Assembly (NCBI GenBank): GCA_940671915.1
Contig: CALNVZ010003434.1
Coordinates: 43,919,700-43,983,699, forward strand
Length of the DNA: 64,000 nucleotides
DNA from: Paracentrotus lividus
Taxonomy: Eukaryota > Echinodermata > Echinoidea > Camarodonta > Echinidae
Reading direction: 5' to 3'
Positions within the stretch are counted from its first letter, which is position 1. Each line of letters begins with the position of its first letter. A model generated the notes under the pieces. That model had not been told where the DNA came from. It made no database searches and worked only from the letters and a program-made list of their open reading frames with translations. The position numbers were made by a program, and so were the translations under genes. This document shows positions 44,967 through 55,648 of this stretch, piece by piece.

Positions 44967-46587
44967 TATAGGTTTTCCCGGCCATTATCATTCCCCATGT
45001 CACTCAATTGCATGTGCGGAGCATTCAATTTAAGCTCATTTTTTGGCCTGTGCTTAAACTGGCATTTCAATATCGCACTTTAGGAATTCCAATTAACATT
45101 GAACAGCGACCGAAAGGTAACTTTAGTCAATCAAAGACGTACAAAATTCGCCTATTCACAATGTTGATACTTCATTTTCACATTTAATGTAAACAAGAGG
45201 CTAATTTGTACTTATTTGTATGTCTATATTCATTTTAAAGCTATCTATTTAAAGCAAAACGTAGTCAATTTCGACCATTTTATGGTATATAGTGTTCTAA
45301 CGCATGATTTTATATAATTGCAAAATAAATTATGTATCAAGCCAATCTTTAAAAGCAATGGTCATAAGCGTTTTGTGCTTATAACTGAATATGATGGAAT
45401 CATATTCATCACCATATCCCACGTATAGATTCTGATAAACAATCAACACTTCGGGTATAGGCAGAAGTGAGGGGAATGATAGTGCATCACCCTGTGTCTC
45501 TTCCTCTCCAGGGCAGTGACATTATATGTATATAATTTTGTTTCATTACTATAAATTTTGATTTCATAATATTTCTTTATTGATTATACATTTTTCGGAA
45601 ATGTAGGGACACAGTATGGCCTGAAAAAAAAAAAATCCATGCTTTTATCTCTCTCTCTCTCTCCTATTCTGCTCTCCTCTCATTATTTTTCTTCATTCTC
45701 TCTCTTTTCTTTTATATGTGATAATAATATTGGCGTGGATGACCCTCCAACGCACCACCCTCTCCATTCCTCTTCAGGGAAATGACGTTATGGCAATATG
45801 GCAATGTTATTTGTATTATATATTCATTATTTAATATTCATTTCATAATCCTGCTTCATTTAATTCATGTTCTGAAATGTATAAATATGTGCCAGCAAAC
45901 AAAAATGCTCCATACTTCATCTTTTTCTTTCATATATTTCTCTTTCTTAATTTTATTCATTCTCTCTGTTTTTTTTAGTTCTGTGGCTTAATTTTATTTT
46001 TTAGTATATACTATGCGCATTTTCCATCCAATTGATGTGTATTTTATGTGTCACTGTTTATACTTTTGATTTCATTATTTATTGAACCCTTTTTTATTTA
46101 TCATTTTAATTTGGACGATATTTGAGTTCGAAGAGGAGTACAAGCCCCCCCCCCCCCCAGCTCATTGGTTTCATCATACATTGTCTTTAGCAAAATTACC
46201 GCCATTTTCATCATGTTCGGGACACTATTTCGGTGTCCTAAAAATGAAATACCCCTAATTAAATTGATCGGGTTTCGGGGGAGAGAATATTAGTCGCTAT
46301 AGCATGAATTTGAATGAACACGTGTTAATTTGAAATATCCACTGTCGAATTTGAGATGTCAAAAACAGCGCAAATTCTTCGCTGCGCGCGAAATTGATTA
46401 CACCTAATGACATTTTTGTTTGATCGAGTCTTTTATGAAATCGAAATAAAGGAAATGAAATTGAACGTTTTCTTTGTCTAATTGAATTAAGGGGTTAATG
46501 GAACATTCAATTTCGCTTGAAATTGAATGAATATTCGTGAAACCGACTGCATGAAGGATGAAAATGGCCGGGAAAACCTATATTATT
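44967..46587. mobile_element. 1.6 kb TIR element
   Basis: The left end is TATAGGTTTTCCCGGCCATT and the right end is AATGGCCGGGAAAACCTATA, perfect complements, followed inward by weaker complementarity (CATGTCACTC with the GACTGCATG side; CATTCAATTT with AAATTGAATG). Two CCTCTCCA/CCTCTTC...CAGGG.A.TGACATTAT-like blocks repeat inside. No long open frame is present. Confidence 0.75.
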
Positions 46588-46639
46588 ACTATTATTATTA
46601 GGATTAGGATTAGAGTTATATTTATCTTCTCTGTCTGTC

Positions 46640-46645
46640 CGTTTG

Positions 46646-46694
<49 letters not shown>
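46640..46694. repeat. (CT)n microsatellite
   Basis: CT tract with one interruption; a shorter one lies at 45,649-45,663. Confidence 0.9.
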
Positions 46695-46697
<3 letters not shown>

Positions 46698-48197
46698 AAT
46701 CCCTGTATAGCTTTCTTCACATACCTCTTTCCGTCTCTTTTATATATTTATTTAATTCAAATCTATACTTATGTTAATTATAGCTTAGTTTACATAATCT
46801 GTGTCTTGTACCATGCATATTACCCTTAGTAGGCCCTATTCTTTAAATGTTAAAGAAACTATGTTGTCAGACTAATTTAGTATTATTATTATTTTTTTAA
46901 ATAATAATTTGGATGTAACACGTCAAGTAATAGTCTTGTAACGCGTCAAATTATAGAGAAATCCAAACCACAAGTAGTGTGTTATAGCTGTTCTGATAGT
47001 TTTATGGTCTCTATTTTTTTTATTTATTTATTTATTTATTTATTTATATATATATATTTTTTTTTTGGGGGGGGGGGCTACAAGATTTAACTCAGAAAAT
47101 ATGTTCAAGAGAGAAGTTGATACAGATTATGTTGTCAAAATTTAGTCTCCCATTTACCTGCTGGAGGCTGCCAGTTTGGCTTATCATCTTTACATGTTCC
47201 AATGGAAAACAATACGATAGGAAGATATTTTAATCTTTGATTTAATCTTTGAGTAAATGTTCCCTTTCAATAACCCAAAATCCCATTCATGATGGAAAGT
47301 AGTGTATTCGAAATTTTAGTTGTCGTATACTTATATTTATATTTTAATTCTAATCAACTGAAAACTCAATGACAGGCCTAGTGCTTCCCCGCCGTCTAAT
47401 GAATTATCTTTTCCTGTATTGACTTTGATAAAATCAGGTAGTGTATAATGTTTGGTATTTCATTTAATGTAGATTAGAATCTATAGAATCTGTAGAATCA
47501 CAGAATCTACAGACTTGCACAAGTATGAAACCTGATCATTGTTCTGCACAATGAATTCGTCCAGTGAAGCGCTTTTGATTAAAAAAAAGAAAAAAAAAAA
47601 GAAAGGAAGTAGTAGTATATTATTACACGAATGATCTATTTTGGAAATCAAAGAGAACCATTGAATAGGGAGGTCCAATTCAATTCATTTTGTTGACACC
47701 GAGTCAGGATTGTTAGTCTCCTGCATTTTTCCAAATAAATGCAGTATTAGGAACAAAACTTAAAAAGAATGCGCTTCGTAATGTCCATTCGTGCAAGTCG
47801 TCGTGGCGTGGTCTATTCATGTTATTTGTATAAGTATATTGACTGAAATTCCTTCAGGCGAAAACTATATTACGTATAAGTGTTTTGTTATGATCTGTAG
47901 AAGATAAAGGGGGGAAAATAACAAAAGCGAAATGTTGATGGGAGCAATATAATCTAGCTCGCTAGGCTCTAATCATGTTGATTCAAAAGTGTCTTACTTT
48001 GGAGTTATCTTCTACACTGAAATGACTGAGTTCCAAATTGGAAATATATTGCATTCCAGAAATACATTAAACCGTAACTGGTTTGCCTTCCATATAAAAA
48101 TAATTAAGTAAGCCATTCCAACGATATTTGTTTTATCATATCCCACATTTATTCCACGCAATAGTGACGAAGAATCAACATAAATGAATTGCTGTTA
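46695..48197. other. no gene seen
   Basis: AT-rich sequence with a TTTA microsatellite (47,018-47,045), a T/G run to 47,078 and an A-rich tract at 47,581-47,602. Confidence 0.4.
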
Positions 48198-48463
48198 TGC
48201 GGCGATCACAACTCGTCGTACCTTCGACGTGCAACTCCCTACGATGGATTTCGTAAAAAAAATCGTGCAGCGGAGGTACCTTGCAGGTACAATGCATGTA
48301 CGACCTACAGGAGGTTTTTTTTTTTTTTTACAAAACCCTTACTACAGAAACGCAGGAATCGCAGAAGTTGACCCGGCCAGGACCTGTGCGTGCATTGTAC
48401 ATGCAACGCAGGCTACGTTGATGGCACGTGCCCCGTAGCCTACGACGAGTTGTGACCGCCGCA
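48198..48463. mobile_element. 266-bp MITE
   Basis: TGCGGCGATCACAACTCGTC at the left and GACGAGTTGTGACCGCCGCA at the right are complementary at 19 of 20 positions. The arms continue with CTTGCAGGTACAATGCATGT against ATTGTACATGCAACGCAGG. Unusually GC-rich compared with the flanks. Confidence 0.85.
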
Positions 48464-48999
48464 TTACGTAACAAAAGGCGATAATACATGCAATATACTC
48501 TGTAAATGTAAAGCGAGTGGAAAGAGCGGAAAAGGAGTGAAGGGAGTGAAACGGAGGACAACACATTCGAATGGTTAAATTTAAATCTCAAAGAGTGTGG
48601 AAGTGAACTGAAGAGTAGAATCCAAATAACAACTTTCACTTCTCTCAGAGTGGTTTTCTACAAAAAAAAAAATATGAGTGGAAATTCACTTAACTCTTAG
48701 AGAGTAGACCTACAAACCAATAGAGACATAACTCAAACCTAAAATTTGTCACTATTTTGTGGTGACTTCTAGAATCAAAGCAGTATAGGGCCCTATGCTG
48801 ACATGTCATGGCATGCAATAATGTGTCGAGGTGAAACCCTGAACAATAAATTTCCCAAGCATTATTATAAGTTTCAAAATAAGTAAAATAGTGTTAGGAA
48901 ATACCATATTATTGACCTTCCATAGACTTCCGTGTTCACTTAAGTGTGCCCTAGTACGCTTATGTAAATGGTGATATTCTGTCATCGGTATCTCGGCAC

Positions 49000-49457
49000 T
49001 TAAAGAGGTAGTGTCATCCTTTTGCAGGCAAAAATATTAAATTTCTAGTTTTTGAGAGGATATAGTAGTATGCCAATGACTATATCTTCCCACAACATGA
49101 TTAAGCTCATAGTGTATGTTTGTCATTATATTGCGATTATCAAAATTCATTCCTACTTTTTCGAACCTCGAAAAATATACCGTACGGTACGAACCGCTTA
49201 CCGTTAGCGCAGAGAATAATGCACGCTGATGCGCCGTGTGTATATTGCTGTGTGTGGTCCGTGCTCACGCGCTGTAATATCAACGATTTTGATGGAGAGC
49301 TGGTCAAGATTGGAAGTCAGATTTTCGTTTCATATTACTGATCTAGGCAACCTATGACAGTAAGATTGAATAGACAGTATAGGTTGATCATATTCTAAAG
49401 TTATGCCAAGTTGCATTAGTTTTCGCAATTTGTGAAAAAGGATGACACTACTTTTAA
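49000..49457. mobile_element. 458-bp MITE
   Basis: TTAAAGAGGTAGTGTCATCC at the left and GGATGACACTACTTTTAA at the right are near-perfect complements with TTAA ends. The interior contains an open 73-codon frame without recognisable content. Confidence 0.85.
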
Positions 49458-49836
49458 ACGAGGGATTAGCTCGAGAATCTATGGCTATTCAGACTGACCT
49501 AAAGGCTTGCAAGTATGATTACAGCATTAACGGGAAGAGTTTTATTTTTATTTAATTTTTTTTAAAGATCCTGAATGAAGTACTCCTTTAAATGAATACT
49601 AGGCAAGTTTAAACTTTAAATCCAAATTCAAATCGGTCACCTGCCCTAGATTTACTATGATTTTTAAACTTTAGTATTGTGTCTTGAAATACTATCATTT
49701 CTGTAAAATGAGCCAAATATATTTTATGGCGAAGGCAACAAATGAGCCACGTACAACAGGAAATCATAATATTATATACATGTATTCTAATAAACATTAC
49801 ACACTATGGTCCTGCATAATTTAATACCGTCCGTTT

Positions 49837-50440
49837 TTAAAGGGGAAGTTCACCCTGGAATTTTATTGGTCTTAAAAAATGAAGAAAAATAATAGAAATA
49901 TATTAGTGAAAGTTTGAAGAAAATTGACCAAAAAATAGCGAAGTTATGAATATTTAAAGTTTTGATTCTGTGACGTCACATGCGAGCAGATCTCCTATAA
50001 TAATAATAATAATAATAATAATATGGTTTTATTTACCCAGGGTAGCCACTTCAGTTCTGACAACTGTTCTCCCAGCGGGCCCTGCATGATGTTATTATGT
50101 GTTATGTATTGTAAATTCCATAAAATGTCATCTTTTTCAGAAGAAATTAATCATGTCACCTGTGCGGTCGATATACCATCAAACATATGTTCATATACAT
50201 GACTATATCAAATTGACCCATTCCTTTATGAAGAACCATAACAAAAAGACAAATTTATGAAATTTACATACACAACCAATGGGAAAGCTGCTCGCACGTG
50301 ACGTCACAGAATCAAAACTTTAAATATTAATAACTTCGCTATTTTTTGGTCGATTTTCTTCAAACTTTCACTAATATTTTTCTATTATTTTGCTTCATTT
50401 TTTAAGACCAACAAAATTCCAGGGTGAACTTCCCCTTTAA
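49837..50440. mobile_element. 604-bp TIR element with nested insertion
   Basis: TTAAAGGGGAAGTTCACCCT at the left and AGGGTGAACTTCCCCTTTAA at the right are exact complements. Arms of about 150 bp are nearly identical, including AGTGAAAGTTTGAAGAAAAT, and each contains TGACGTCA (49,971 and 50,299). A second repeat begins at about 49,996 with (ATA)n and GGTTTTATTTACCCAGGGTA, reading CAGCGGGCCCTGCATGATG near 50,090, and looks inserted. Confidence 0.9.
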
Positions 50441-50806
50441 TTCATGCAGAAAGCTTTTGGAATGAAGGCCTATTACTTAAATCTTAAAATATAAAAAAAA
50501 AACTTTGCAACCGGCGTTTAATGAAAATAATTATCTTTTAACAAAACTTCATGATAATGTCTACAGTAAAAATACAAATATCAAGAACCATTATAATGAT
50601 ATCACTCTGACACTAAAATGACAAACATTAAAGTTGCATTTGTAAAGTAATAGTGAACTTAATAATTTTATCATCTTCTAAAATAGGATAGACATCGTGG
50701 ACGTATACCAGTAGAGGATCCAGCATACATCAGCTATTATATCCCCAGATGATTTGGCCAATAAAATCCTTTATCAGACCCGATGCTGTATCTGCGACTG
50801 CATTGT
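50441..50806. other. no gene seen; likely 3' flank of the Ig gene
   Basis: AT-rich. No clear minus-strand poly(A) hexamer was found close to the stop. Confidence 0.4.
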
Positions 50807-51490
50807 TCATGCTTGAATTCCTGGAGGATGAACGTATCCTTCCATTCTCACCCCGGCCTTCGGGTCTCTTTTTCGCCCGTAAAATATCTCATCCGGTCCT
50901 TTAGTAATCACCATACACAGAGCAAGACACATCAGTAGCAGGACATAGAGGCCGAAGATGCAAATGATTATGATGCTTAAAACTGAGAATTCGGATCCTT
51001 TTGGAAGAACCCCCATGGTTGTGAGCAGACCTGGACTTGCAGTCGTAGGGACTGAAACATTCTGAGATGGGTTGAGAGACGGTGGAGGATCTGTAGACGC
51101 AAGAGCACCAAGACAGGGATCAGCGGTTGCGTTATAGGACGATATGGGTTCAACTCTCAGACACATCATCGCTTCATTGACCTCGTCATCATTGTCATCA
51201 TAAGCAGTGAGAATATATAGACCTTCATCTTGCCTTGTAACATTAGTGAGTGTTAGATGCAGAGAACAATTATTAGTGTCGTTGTCATTTGTGATGAGAT
51301 GATTGGGCGATGATGTCGATTCTGGGTGGGCTGAGCTGTAAATTGGCGCCATTTGACGATGCATTAATGTAACCTCCGAACTCATGCACGGATAGGGGAA
51401 ATGAAGTTCAGCTTTTTCGCCCTCTGTTACATGCAATGAGCTACACACACTTGCCATCAATAATGTAACTAAAATTACAAAAAGACCCAT
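50807..51490 (-). CDS. single-Ig-domain type I membrane protein
   Basis: 227 residues. A signal peptide is clear (MGLFVILVTLLMASVCSS). An Ig-like fold spans about 20-113, with a strand-B-like Cys35, Cys75, and a strand F region LTNVTRQDEGLYILTAY that has the D-x-G-x-Y signature but no Cys after Tyr92; Cys110 may substitute. Five N-glycosylation sequons (N70, N74, N83, N120, N144) are followed by a Pro/Ser/Thr stalk (130-165). A transmembrane helix spans about 170-195, then a 32-residue tail with Tyr204 and Tyr219 but no classic ITIM. An upstream in-frame Met exists at 51,541 but lies before a good acceptor (TATTGTTTTGCAG, ending 51,513), so I place the exon start at 51,512 and translation at 51,490. 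A cell-surface or immune receptor is plausible; the ligand is unknown. Confidence 0.8.
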   Translation of the reverse strand: MGLFVILVTLLMASVCSSLHVTEGEKAELHFPYPCMSSEVTLMHRQMAPIYSSAHPESTSSPNHLITNDNDTNNCSLHLTLTNVTRQDEGLYILTAYDDNDDEVNEAMMCLRVEPISSYNATADPCLGALASTDPPPSLNPSQNVSVPTTASPGLLTTMGVLPKGSEFSVLSIIIICIFGLYVLLLMCLALCMVITKGPDEIFYGRKRDPKAGVRMEGYVHPPGIQA

Positions 51491-51512
51491 TGTGCTTTCT
51501 TCAGATACAGGT
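51491..51512 (-). other. 5' untranslated part of the Ig gene exon
   Basis: 22 bases between the predicted acceptor and ATG. An untranslated first exon further right on the minus strand is implied but not found. Confidence 0.5.
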
Positions 51513-51907
51513 CTGCAAAACAATATATTAATCTTAGACAATTACGAGAGATAGCACATAGAAGCGTTTTTTATGACACATTAAGTTTGAACGGCAAAAC
51601 ACCTTCAATATAAAGCCTAGTACTTAGATCTGGTTTCAAGCAGCCTGTGAGATATAAAATCTATTAAACTATTGGTATTTTTAACAATTAAAGAAATAGT
51701 AGACGTATTTTGTGCGACCTGAAAAGGTATTGAAATTAGTCCCCCAAAAATAAACATATAATATGATGACGTGTACGGCCCTAGTGAGGTATTCAACTTG
51801 TTTTTTTTTTTTTTTCCAGAACGACGTTCATGCGATCAGCCAACTGTCTTTCTGAGGCAAATAAGTCACTGTATAGTTGAACAGGAGCCAATAGACGTAC
51901 GTCACAC

Positions 51908-51910
<3 letters not shown>
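51513..51910. other. no gene seen; upstream flank or intron of the Ig gene
   Basis: A T run at 51,801-51,815. No other signal. Confidence 0.4.
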
Positions 51911-51956
<46 letters not shown>

Positions 51957-51972
51957 AGAGAGAGAGAGAGAA
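51911..51972. repeat. (GA)n microsatellite
   Basis: GA tract with an AAAA interruption. Produces spurious Arg-Glu frames. Confidence 0.95.
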
Positions 51973-52199
51973 AAAAAGTAAGTGATGACAATTATACAGA
52001 GTGAATCAGAAAAAAATGTTTCATTAATTTCTGAAAAGTGTGACTTTTTAATCGTCGGTTTCATGATATGACTTGATAGCGTAATATTTCTAGCACCTAT
52101 CAGAATTATTTTCATTTTGATCTTTGCAGGCATGACTGAATAACAGACTATCTTCAGAAGACAGCAAAAAACATGGGCCATGGCTAAGTGAAAAATACA

Positions 52200-52560
52200 T
52201 CCCCTCACACACATGCACACGCACATACCCTATCTCGCCCACACCAGCACATACACAATTACATTCCCACACCCTCATCAAACACACCCACACACACACA
52301 AACATCCAAAACATTTAGTGATTTTCGTGGTAAACAAAACATGAATGCTTTTTCAGACATTAGGGGAAATGTTATTATGAATTATTTACTATGTTTGTGG
52401 GTGTGTGTTCGTGAGGGAGAATGCGTGTGTGTGGGTGTGTGCGTGTGTATGGTGAGAGGGTTTAGGTGTGTTTATGGTGATAGAGTGTGTGGGTGTGCGT
52501 GTGGTGAGTGTGTGTGTGTGTGTTTCGGTGTGTGTGTATATGTATGTGTATATGCGTATA
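52200..52560. repeat. CA-rich then GT-rich microsatellite region
   Basis: ACACACA-rich at 52,203-52,306 and GTGTGTG-rich at 52,396-52,550, so the two tracts are complementary and the region could fold into a cruciform or Z-DNA-prone hairpin. Open frames here are spurious. Confidence 0.85.
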
Positions 52561-53572
52561 CATATTATTTTAAGATTAACCGTCATCCATCCACTTTCCA
52601 CAATTGGTATTCTGCAGCGTGCAGAGATCCAAATTAAAAGGGTACCAACATTTGCTAAAAGGATGACTCTACTAAGACATGTCATGAATCCCATGATTAA
52701 AACGCAATACTTTTCACAAGACAACTTTAAAATGATGGGACATTTTATTTGACTCACTATGTACAAATGTAGCCAAATATCGAAATATATGTATTTTAAT
52801 CTAATTGGTGATGAAAGGGGGGGGGGGGGAGTTGTTGCTGCATTAGTTATAGAGGGGTAATAAAATAAAACACAAATCATTGCATAATTCTTTGCGGTTT
52901 TAATATCGTTGCTATTTGTATTATGAACATTTATACTAGTTATAGAATTTCAATAAAAATAGCTATAAAATTAAATAATTGTCAATTAAAATATATTCAT
53001 TGCTTTATAGCAATATAAAACTCATTTATTGTCAATTGATTTTTTTTTTAAATTACGAAACATGTTATACACCACGAAATGATCACAATAAAGCTGGTAG
53101 GAATATCCGACAGTATTATGCTGTTTTATTTGGAACGAGTTATTCGTACAACACCTACAATAAGTTGGGTTGGTCATTACGTTCGACCTTTGTCGTGTTT
53201 GTACGATTGTTATAATCTTTGGAATAGGGGTGCACATTATATACATGGAACTTGATTGGTTTATATTTAACGGTTTTTTTGCTGAAGAAGCTATCTTGAA
53301 GCATTTAATTCGTTTACTCACCTTTATGTAAACAAAGAGGTCAATCTTGAATCTTGGTACGTTTATTTCATGTCATTGTCGATGCATCTTGGTGTATGTG
53401 TTGTATCCGCAACCATTCTAAGAGCAAATAATATATAAAATTATTAACAGCCATGTCATGTATAAATGTTTGTCTTCATCTCGCGAAGAGTTTAATAAAG
53501 TAATAATGCCAAAAGTCAAGCTTTGAAGCTTACTTCTCGAATTATCGCATTATCCTTGAACTGTATGCAGTC
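52561..53572. other. no gene seen
   Basis: AT-rich with a G tract at 52,818-52,829. Confidence 0.4.
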
Positions 53573-53815
53573 GGTTAATGCTTGAGTCACACAGACACTT
53601 ATGTTGAGTTACGTCCGGTTGCATCCAAAAATTATTTTCTTTTCTGCGGATCCCCACGGATGCCAACCCGTCATAGTCAGTAGTGGAAATATTGATAATT
53701 TCGTTCATCCAGTAAAACAAAGAAATACATAAGAAATTATAAAATAGAAGAAGAATTAAGATTATAACAATTAACGTATCCATACGTAAGTGTCTGTGTG
53801 TGACTGCAGCATAAC
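53573..53815. mobile_element. 243-bp MITE
   Basis: GAGTCACACAGACACTTATG at the left and CGTAAGTGTCTGTGTGTGAC at the right are complementary over about 19 of 20 bases. No coding capacity. Confidence 0.8.
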
Positions 53816-53930
53816 AGCTGATTTATAATTCAAAGTATAAATGTAAAACTCTCATAATTCTCCTTTTAAGAAAAAGTTGCTTCAGAGGTCTTTTAAATCA
53901 ACAATGTGATTATACTATTTAAATATCGTT

Positions 53931-53975
53931 AGATTCAGATTCAGATTCAGATTCATTTTATTGGTCCTTTTAGGA
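53931..53975. repeat. (AGATTC)n tract with TTTTATTGG
   Basis: Four AGATTC units followed by ATTTTATTGGTCC. Such hexamer tails next to TTTATTGG often mark the 3' end of a minus-strand LINE or SINE; the body was not identified. Confidence 0.5.
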
Positions 53976-54894
53976 AATTCCTTTTGTCGGCATAACATGG
54001 AAAACATTCAGATATAATACAAAATTGACATCTACAAAGGTGCAAAACGGAACTAAAACAAACACAAGAAAGGTACATAAAAATATAGCAACAAGTTTAC
54101 AGGAATATAGAACATAAATAACGTGGAAGTGAAAGTACAACTAATACAAAATTACGGAATTATTTGATTTTGCAGCACCTTGATATACTTGATCAGATCT
54201 GCACAGTGATACAACGGCAGGCCGGCCCCGGCGGCATTAAAAACCCGTGATTTGTAGAGAAGTATAGAGTATCCGTATACGATGTTATATCAAACAAGAG
54301 AAGAATGGTTTATATGAAATGAAAAAGTGTGAACAATTCAAACAATGTAATTATAAAGAGTGTTTTTAACAATTGTGTTGGACCTACCTTCTGCAACAGC
54401 AGATTTCACTGACAGAAACTGTTACGATAACATATTATACAATGTACTGAATGCATTTTGATCACAGAACTCTATTTGCTCTTGATAGCAATTTAGTGAG
54501 TCGTGTAGATTTCAGTGGTTCTTGTGTGTTATGACGGATCTCGATCTAAACACCTTTCTCATATTTCTGTTTCGAGAAAATAATCAGTATCTTATTCTAC
54601 TTGTTACAACGAGACTCGATTCCCCCTATTTCAATGCACATGCTAGGTATTCCATCATAATATTTCTAAATAATGCTGTCCGATATGTTGCTGATACAGG
54701 TGGTGTGCATCACTGAGGTGCGTCTGTGAGTGGTTTAAAAAATTTAGGCCGTACCCCCCCCCCCATTTTCAAATACTTGATCCGCCACCGAGATAAGAGC
54801 ACTGAGAGTTCTCTTTTTATTATTTATTTGAATTGACTGGTATTAACTTTTTCTAGAATCATAAATCTACTGGAGTAATGATAAGGAGGATTCT

Positions 54895-55022
54895 AGGACA
54901 ATTACCCCTGGACAATTACCCTCCCCGGCCACCAACCACCCTACCAAAAAACTTAACCTAACCCTAGCCCTATATCGTGGAGGTAGTTGACATGGGATAA
55001 TTGTCTAGGGGGTAGTTGTCCT
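54895..55022. repeat. 128-bp inverted repeat
   Basis: AGGACAATTACCCCTGGACA opposes TGTCTAGGGGGTAGTTGTCCT, with an AACCTAACCCTAGCCC-rich loop. A short foldback of the kind scattered through the window. Confidence 0.7.
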
Positions 55023-55617
55023 GATTCGGGTAGGAACGCTGCACTCCCAATCATAATGTCCATGGCTATAGCAGTTTGCTCACGTTCTCATTTTTTTTAA
55101 ACCAACAATTAATTGATCCGAGTCCAAAAATTCTACCTTGTCGATGAGGAGCAGAGATAAGTATTACAGACTCTTCAATATTCATTATTCGTTTTATCAA
55201 AACCATCGTGGATTCTTGATGGGGAACATTTATGCCTTCAGCTTTACTTATCGAGGCACCTGTCCCTTATGCACCCTGTGATCGGTGCCCCTGATTATCA
55301 TCGATTATATATATATATTTTTTTCTTTTTTCTTTTCAATTGTGAATAGTGAAACATCTGTGCTTCCATTATCTATACCGTGTACTGTGTATTACATGAT
55401 TACTAAAGTATATCAGGCACACACGAGGAACCATTTTTGGATTTTTGAATATCAGAAATATGCATTTTAGACTGCAAAATAATATAATTATGTCATAAAA
55501 GTGTTTTATATGATAACGAATTTGTAATGGGTAGATTTATATGCATATAATATGATATTTTTTATTTTCTTGATATCAAATTTGGGGGATGATTGTTACA
55601 CAACCATTCCCCCCACC

Positions 55618-55648
<31 letters not shown>

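Noticed and set aside
51491..51541. Upstream Met as the start of the Ig protein
   Set aside because: It would put 17 polar residues ahead of the signal peptide and lies upstream of a probable splice acceptor.
51771..52226. Arg-Glu and Ser-Leu repeat frames
   Set aside because: Both are readings of the GA microsatellite.
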